From: Candidatus Altimarinota bacterium
Lineage (GTDB): Bacteria; Patescibacteriota; Gracilibacteria; JAHISY01
DNA length: 33,443 bases
Reading direction: 5' to 3'
Assembly (NCBI GenBank): GCA_021735425.1
Contig: JAIPGZ010000010.1
Span: 1 to 33,443 of the forward strand
Part shown: positions 30,377 through 33,443 of the stretch, piece after piece
Position numbering within the stretch: the first letter of the stretch is position 1
Layout: each line of letters starts with the position of its first letter
The notes under the pieces: model-generated
The model's database searches: none
What the model was told of the DNA's origin: nothing
Seen by the model: only the letters and a program-made list of their open reading frames with translations
Program-made: the position numbers and the translations under genes

Positions 30377-31654
30377 CTATTTTTTAGACTTCTTCTTATT
30401 TTCTTTTCCGACTTTCTGGTTCTGAATTTCTCCACCGCCATCTTTTGTTTCATGTTCCATGTTGTGTGTTTCATGAATCAAATCCAATCTTTTAGCCTGA
30501 TATTTTTGAATTTTTTTGAGAATCTCTTCGACTGAAGTTGAGACTTTGGCGTTTGGGATTTTGAAACCCGCCGCCCGGTGATGCCCTCCACCACCGAAAA
30601 TTCCCGCAATCTCCGAAGCCGAAACCGCTGGTGTCGTCGTCCGCAAACTGCCTGAAACGACATCACCCTTTTGCTTCAAAAGTAAAACCACCTCTGCCCC
30701 TGGCGCATTGGAAAGCAGCTCATCAATCAACCCGTCGGTCGAATTTTCTGGCGCCTCTGTCGCAGCGAAATCATCGGCGGAAACTGAGCTCCAAACAATG
30801 CGGTGCGGCTCGTCGAATTCAATTTTGGACAAAACCCGCCCCCATAATTTCAAAGTCGAAAGCTGTTTCGTTTTGTAAACATGCTGGATGATTTCTTGCT
30901 GCCGCGCGCCCGCTTCAATCAAGTCAGCGGAAACTTCGAAACTTCGCGGCGTCGTATTGGAATTTTGGAACGAGCCAGTGTCGGTAATAATCCCCGTGAG
31001 AACCAAAGTCGCGATGTCCTCGTCGAGTAATTTTTTATTTTCCTCTGATTCCAAAGTTTTGATTAATCGCAAAACGAGCTCAGAGCTCGAAGCCGCCGTC
31101 GTGTCAACGAAATTAACCTGCGCATAACCGGTATTGCTAGCGTGGTGGTCGATATTAATTAAAGGCGTCTCATAAAAAAGGTTGGGATTAGTCTCAAAAA
31201 GTTTTCCGAGCTGGGGAAAATCGGGAACATCGACGCAAATAATTAAATCAAAATCCGCTTCCCCTGCTGTGAATTTTGCCTCGTCGAAAGTGAAAGGCGC
31301 GCCGCCGACCGGCCGAACCGCAATTTTAAGAACACCATCATCAATTTTGTGAAAAACTTCAGCATCCTTCCTGCCTCCTAGTGGTAAAGAAATCACCAAA
31401 TCGCTCGCCCCGGCAATCGCCGTTTCGAAATTTTCGAGCGCCGGGAGAAAATCAAGAGTTTTCGGAACGGCATCAGCGCTCGCCGCCAGCACATTTTTAT
31501 TCAACTTACGTAGCGCAAGCAATAAAGCCAACGCGCTGCCGACCGCATCTCCGTCCGGATTTTGATGTCCGAGGATTAGAATTTTCTCACTTGTTTTGAG
31601 AAGATTAACGATCTGTTGCAGCGGGGTGGAATTCAATTTGTTGGAATGAAGCAA
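30377..31654 (-). CDS. DHH/DHHA1-family phosphoesterase
   Basis: 425 aa. The DHH domain shows GHQNPDGDAVGSALALLLAL (29-48), VDVPD (141-145) and the defining NIDHHAS (167-173). The DHHA1 domain ends in GGGGHHRAAGF (354-364). This is the layout of NrnA-type oligoribonuclease/pAp phosphatase or c-di-AMP phosphodiesterase; the choice cannot be made from sequence alone. Residues 85-135 look longer than in NrnA. The C-terminal 40 residues (388-425) are charged, Lys-rich and partly repeat-derived (THNMEHETKD). The start is TTG at 31654, as no ATG is near. A strong promoter lies at 31698-31726. Confidence 0.87.
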   Translation of the reverse strand: MLHSNKLNSTPLQQIVNLLKTSEKILILGHQNPDGDAVGSALALLLALRKLNKNVLAASADAVPKTLDFLPALENFETAIAGASDLVISLPLGGRKDAEVFHKIDDGVLKIAVRPVGGAPFTFDEAKFTAGEADFDLIICVDVPDFPQLGKLFETNPNLFYETPLINIDHHASNTGYAQVNFVDTTAASSSELVLRLIKTLESEENKKLLDEDIATLVLTGIITDTGSFQNSNTTPRSFEVSADLIEAGARQQEIIQHVYKTKQLSTLKLWGRVLSKIEFDEPHRIVWSSVSADDFAATEAPENSTDGLIDELLSNAPGAEVVLLLKQKGDVVSGSLRTTTPAVSASEIAGIFGGGGHHRAAGFKIPNAKVSTSVEEILKKIQKYQAKRLDLIHETHNMEHETKDGGGEIQNQKVGKENKKKSKK

Positions 31655-31697
31655 TAACTTTAAACTCTTTATTCTGTTTTGTAAATGTTATTATGAT

Positions 31698-31726
31698 ATT
31701 TTACCACTCTAACCAATAAAAGTCAA
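31698..31726 (-). promoter_or_regulatory. Strong promoter of the DHH gene
   Basis: TTGACT (31726-31721), 17 bases, TAAAAT (31703-31698) on the minus strand. It faces the rpsF promoter with only ten bases between the two -35 boxes. Confidence 0.8.
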
Positions 31727-31736
31727 GAGACAAACT

Positions 31737-31765
31737 TTGACTATTTACTGTCCCTTTTTTATAAT
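31737..31765 (+). promoter_or_regulatory. Strong promoter of rpsF-ssb-rpsR
   Basis: TTGACT (31737-31742), 17 bases, TATAAT (31760-31765): close to the sigma70 consensus. A 55-base leader follows, with a possible CTCG/CGAG hairpin near 31785-31798. Confidence 0.85.
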
Positions 31766-31820
31766 CCCCCAGCTTTTTTACTCCTCGCTTAGTCGAGCAG
31801 TAATTCATTCCACAAGAAGC

Positions 31821-32384
31821 ATGACTGCAAAAACGACCCATTCCGCACAATCTTACGAACTACTGACAATCTTCGCCGGTAGTTTGCGCGATTCTGAAAC
31901 CACAAAAGAACTGGAGAAATGGGAAGCTGAGCTAACAAAAATCGGCAAAATTCTAAATAAGGCAGTTTGGACGAATCGACTTTTGGCTTACAAAATCAAA
32001 CAAGAAGAACGCGGTACTTACTTGATTCTACAGGCTGAAATTGAGGGTGAAAAAATTGCGGAGCTGGAAAACAACCTACGTTTGGATCCCAAGGTGATTC
32101 GTCATCTGATTTGCAAAACTCCAAAAAAATATTTTTGGCGGGAATATTCAGAGGAAGATTTGGAACACGATTTCAAGAAGTTGGATAATTTGGAAGACGA
32201 CAAAATGGAAAAAAGATTCACCAAAACGAAAGGACCAGTCCGACCGGCAGCCTTCGTGAAAAAAGTCGAACCTAAAAAAACAGCAGCTGTTGAAAAGGAG
32301 GCAATCAAAAAGGAAGTCGAAAAACCTAAAGCTAATGTGGGAGAAATTGATAAAAAACTCGACGATATTTTGGCAGACCTGTAA
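31821..32384 (+). CDS. rpsF: Small ribosomal subunit protein bS6, extended
   Basis: bS6 binds bS18 in the platform of the 30S subunit. I start it at the ATG at 31821, right before the conserved YELLTIFAGSL (187 aa); an earlier in-frame start adds 28 unlikely residues and lies in the promoter. The S6 fold spans about residues 14-105, with NRLLAYKIKQEERGTYLI and the C-terminal strand. The last 80 residues are an extra Lys/Glu/Pro-rich tail ending in EIDKKLDDILADL. ssb and rpsR follow in the classic order. No Shine-Dalgarno is seen. Confidence 0.93.
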   Translation: MTAKTTHSAQSYELLTIFAGSLRDSETTKELEKWEAELTKIGKILNKAVWTNRLLAYKIKQEERGTYLILQAEIEGEKIAELENNLRLDPKVIRHLICKTPKKYFWREYSEEDLEHDFKKLDNLEDDKMEKRFTKTKGPVRPAAFVKKVEPKKTAAVEKEAIKKEVEKPKANVGEIDKKLDDILADL

Positions 32385-32421
32385 TCTGAATCCTTAGTTC
32401 TTTATCCTTAGTCCTTGTATC

Positions 32422-32940
32422 ATGAGAAGCGTCAACAAAGTGATTCTAGTCGGAAATCTCACTCGAGATCCAGAATTGAAAACAACTCAAGGCGGTCAGT
32501 CAATTTGTACCTTCGGAATGGCGACGAACCGACAATGGAAAGATGCCGAAGGGAAACCGCGTGATCTGGCTGAATTCCACGAAATCACCGCTTGGGGCGG
32601 ACGCGGCGATATCTGTCATCAGATTCTGAAAAAAGGTAACCTCGTCTACATCGAAGGCTACATTAAAACGAGAAACTGGCTCGACGAAGAAACGCAAAAG
32701 AAACGCTACCGCACTGAAGTCGTAGTCGACGATGTGATTAAGCTAGAAAAACGACCCCAAGGCGAAATCACCCCCGGCGACAAACCAGTAGTAGAAGTGA
32801 ATGAAGCGGAGGGCGCAGCAGCGACAGAGGCTTTCGGAGCAGAGCCAGAAGAAAAGCCAGAAGAAAAGCCAGAAGAAAAGCCAGAAGAAAAGCCAGAAGA
32901 AAAGCCAGAAGAAAAAGAGGAAATAACTGAAAATTTCTAG
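32422..32940 (+). CDS. ssb: Single-stranded DNA-binding protein
   Basis: 172 aa. The OB-fold covers about 1-112: MRSVNKVILVGNLTRDPELK, then ICTFGMATNR, and GNLVYIEGYIKTRNW. The remainder is an acidic tail with a 12-base unit (CCAGAAGAAAAG) repeated about six times, encoding EEKP. The tip is EEITENF rather than the usual DDDIPF, but keeps acidic residues and a final Phe, which normally recruits partner proteins. It sits between rpsF and rpsR, the standard bacterial arrangement. Confidence 0.96.
   Translation: MRSVNKVILVGNLTRDPELKTTQGGQSICTFGMATNRQWKDAEGKPRDLAEFHEITAWGGRGDICHQILKKGNLVYIEGYIKTRNWLDEETQKKRYRTEVVVDDVIKLEKRPQGEITPGDKPVVEVNEAEGAAATEAFGAEPEEKPEEKPEEKPEEKPEEKPEEKEEITENF
32845..32915 (+). 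repeat. 12-bp tandem repeat in ssb
   Basis: About six copies of CCAGAAGAAAAG in frame, giving EEKP repeats; the last copy is imperfect. Copy number may vary between strains. Confidence 0.8.
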
Positions 32941-32958
32941 TAATTATCAATTATTAAA

Positions 32959-33189
32959 ATGGTTAAAAATTCATCAGTCCGAGTAGTTTGCAAATTTTGC
33001 ACCGCCAAAACACAATTCATCGACTTCAAAAATGTCAGAATTTTGCGTCGCTACATCAATCTAGATGGCAAAATCCAACCACGTAAATATTCTGGCAATT
33101 GTCTGAAACACCAACGCATGCTGGTATCCGCTATCAAAAAAGCGCGCATTGTTGCCTTGGTGCCATTCGTCCGCGATGCAGTCTTGTAG
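32959..33189 (+). CDS. rpsR: Small ribosomal subunit protein bS18
   Basis: 76 aa. Core sequence DFKNVRILRRYINLDGKIQP and then SGNCLKHQRMLVSAIKKAR is the bS18 signature. The N-terminal CKFC pair and a further Cys in SGNCLKHQ could bind zinc, as in some bacterial S18. It ends the rpsF-ssb-rpsR operon. Confidence 0.96.
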   Translation: MVKNSSVRVVCKFCTAKTQFIDFKNVRILRRYINLDGKIQPRKYSGNCLKHQRMLVSAIKKARIVALVPFVRDAVL

Positions 33190-33282
33190 CCAGTAGTTTG
33201 TAGTTAATAGTTTGTAGATTTTTCTCAACTTATTGCTTGTTAATTACCATCTACCAACTACCTTCTACCTACTAAACAACCC
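33190..33282. repeat. Short AGTTTGTAG / CTACC repeats
   Basis: Tandem words AGTTTGTAG (about 33197-33218) and CTACCAACTACCTTCTACCT (about 33251-33270) fill the gap after rpsR. No gene is seen. They resemble the CAGTT-type tracts in ispE and near 20720. Confidence 0.5.
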
Positions 33283-33387
33283 GCCGCCGTAGCTTACCCT
33301 TCACCCTTCGGGTTACGGGGCACAGGCAGCAAAATAGGAACACCCATGGTAAGGGTGGGGTCACCCCGCCAAGCGGGGTCGGCGGCC
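33283..33387 (+). pseudogene. tRNA-Thr-like element with abnormal D-arm
   Basis: Acceptor GCCGCCG (33283-33289) pairs with CGGCGGC (33380-33386). An anticodon arm CACCC/ATGGTAA/GGGTG carries anticodon GGT (33348-33350), and a GGGTC variable loop follows. The T-arm has stem ACCCC/GGGGT but loop GCCAAGC, not TTCRANY, and can close further into a 7-bp hairpin. The D-arm region is about 49 bases instead of about 17 and lacks the AGTCGGTA loop. It shares GCCGCCGTAGCT and the anticodon arm with the tRNA-Thr 120 bases downstream. Likely a broken or remodelled tRNA copy. Confidence 0.55.
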
Positions 33388-33402
33388 ACTCTCAATAATT
33401 CC

Positions 33403-33443
33403 GCCGCCGTAGCTCAGTCGGTAGAGCACACCCATGGTAAGGG
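33403..33443 (+). tRNA. tRNA-Thr(GGT), cut by window end
   Basis: Acceptor GCCGCCG, D-stem GCTC/GAGC with loop AGTCGGTA, and anticodon loop ATGGTAA with anticodon GGT at 33436-33438. Only the first 41 bases are in the window; the T-arm and 3' end are missing. Confidence 0.85.

Noticed and set aside
31785-31798. S6:S18 autoregulatory leader RNA
   Set aside because: Only a short CTCG/CGAG hairpin is visible in the rpsF leader and the characteristic CCG loop motif could not be recognised.

Overview
The window reads as one contiguous piece of a bacterial chromosome, most likely from a Candidate Phyla Radiation (Patescibacteria) lineage. Supporting signs are short intergenic gaps, many small membrane or zinc-ribbon proteins of unknown function, a solitary TraD/VirB4-like ATPase, almost no Shine-Dalgarno sequences, and -10 boxes lying only 6-13 bases ahead of several start codons. 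UGA is a stop codon here (leuB, dxr and ispE all end in TGA), which argues against the Gracilibacteria/SR1 code. A methylerythritol phosphate (MEP) isoprenoid operon and leucine genes are richer metabolism than most CPR genomes carry. Peregrinibacteria would fit, but that is an inference.

Layout. 1-777: a minus-strand hypothetical gene split by a frameshift, followed by two hairpin terminators. 778-2081: htrA with its own promoter. 2225-3478: leuC (minus). 3537-5644: a small membrane-anchored protein and a FecR/Ig-like surface protein. 5740-10018: an AT-rich three-gene cluster of unknown function (851-aa coiled-coil protein, 109-aa helical protein, 389-aa membrane protein) and then a 28-codon Gly/Cys-rich micro-ORF. 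10020-13163: the MEP operon dxr-ispDF-ispE (minus). 13225-13761: a Pro-rich, acidic hypothetical protein, then an inverted GTTC/GAAC repeat. 13900-16834: minus-strand membrane genes, including an Lgt-like protein with a degraded signature and a protein with two GspF-N-like modules. 16831-18162: purD. 18272-18358: tRNA-Leu(CAG). 18407-20711: tspO, an RluD-family synthase, a hypothetical protein and a zinc ribbon. 20759-22361: a four-helix membrane protein and corA. 22460-26509: a TraD-like ATPase followed by a cytoplasmic HExxH protein. 26534-29111: yidD, a membrane protein, a stand-alone riboflavin kinase and a MurE-like ligase. 29168-31654: leuB with an overlapping 29-aa membrane micro-ORF, and a DHH/DHHA1 phosphoesterase (all minus). 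31737-33189: rpsF-ssb-rpsR behind a near-consensus promoter. 33283-33443: a malformed tRNA-Thr-like element followed by an apparently normal tRNA-Thr(GGT) cut off by the window end.

How the genes fit together. dxr, IspD/IspF and ispE supply four of the seven MEP enzymes. leuC and leuB catalyse successive steps of leucine synthesis but sit 26 kb apart under separate promoters. MurE-like ligase, YidD, HtrA, the Lgt-like protein and the FecR protein belong to envelope biogenesis. The coiled-coil cluster and the TraD-like ATPase start from nearly identical promoters (TTGCTT, 17 bp, TAAAAT), which makes shared regulation possible. The most interesting unexplained items are the tRNA-Thr-like element, the Gly/Cys micropeptide, the 5806-9865 cluster, the repeat-derived insertion inside ispE, and the leaderless-looking promoter pattern.
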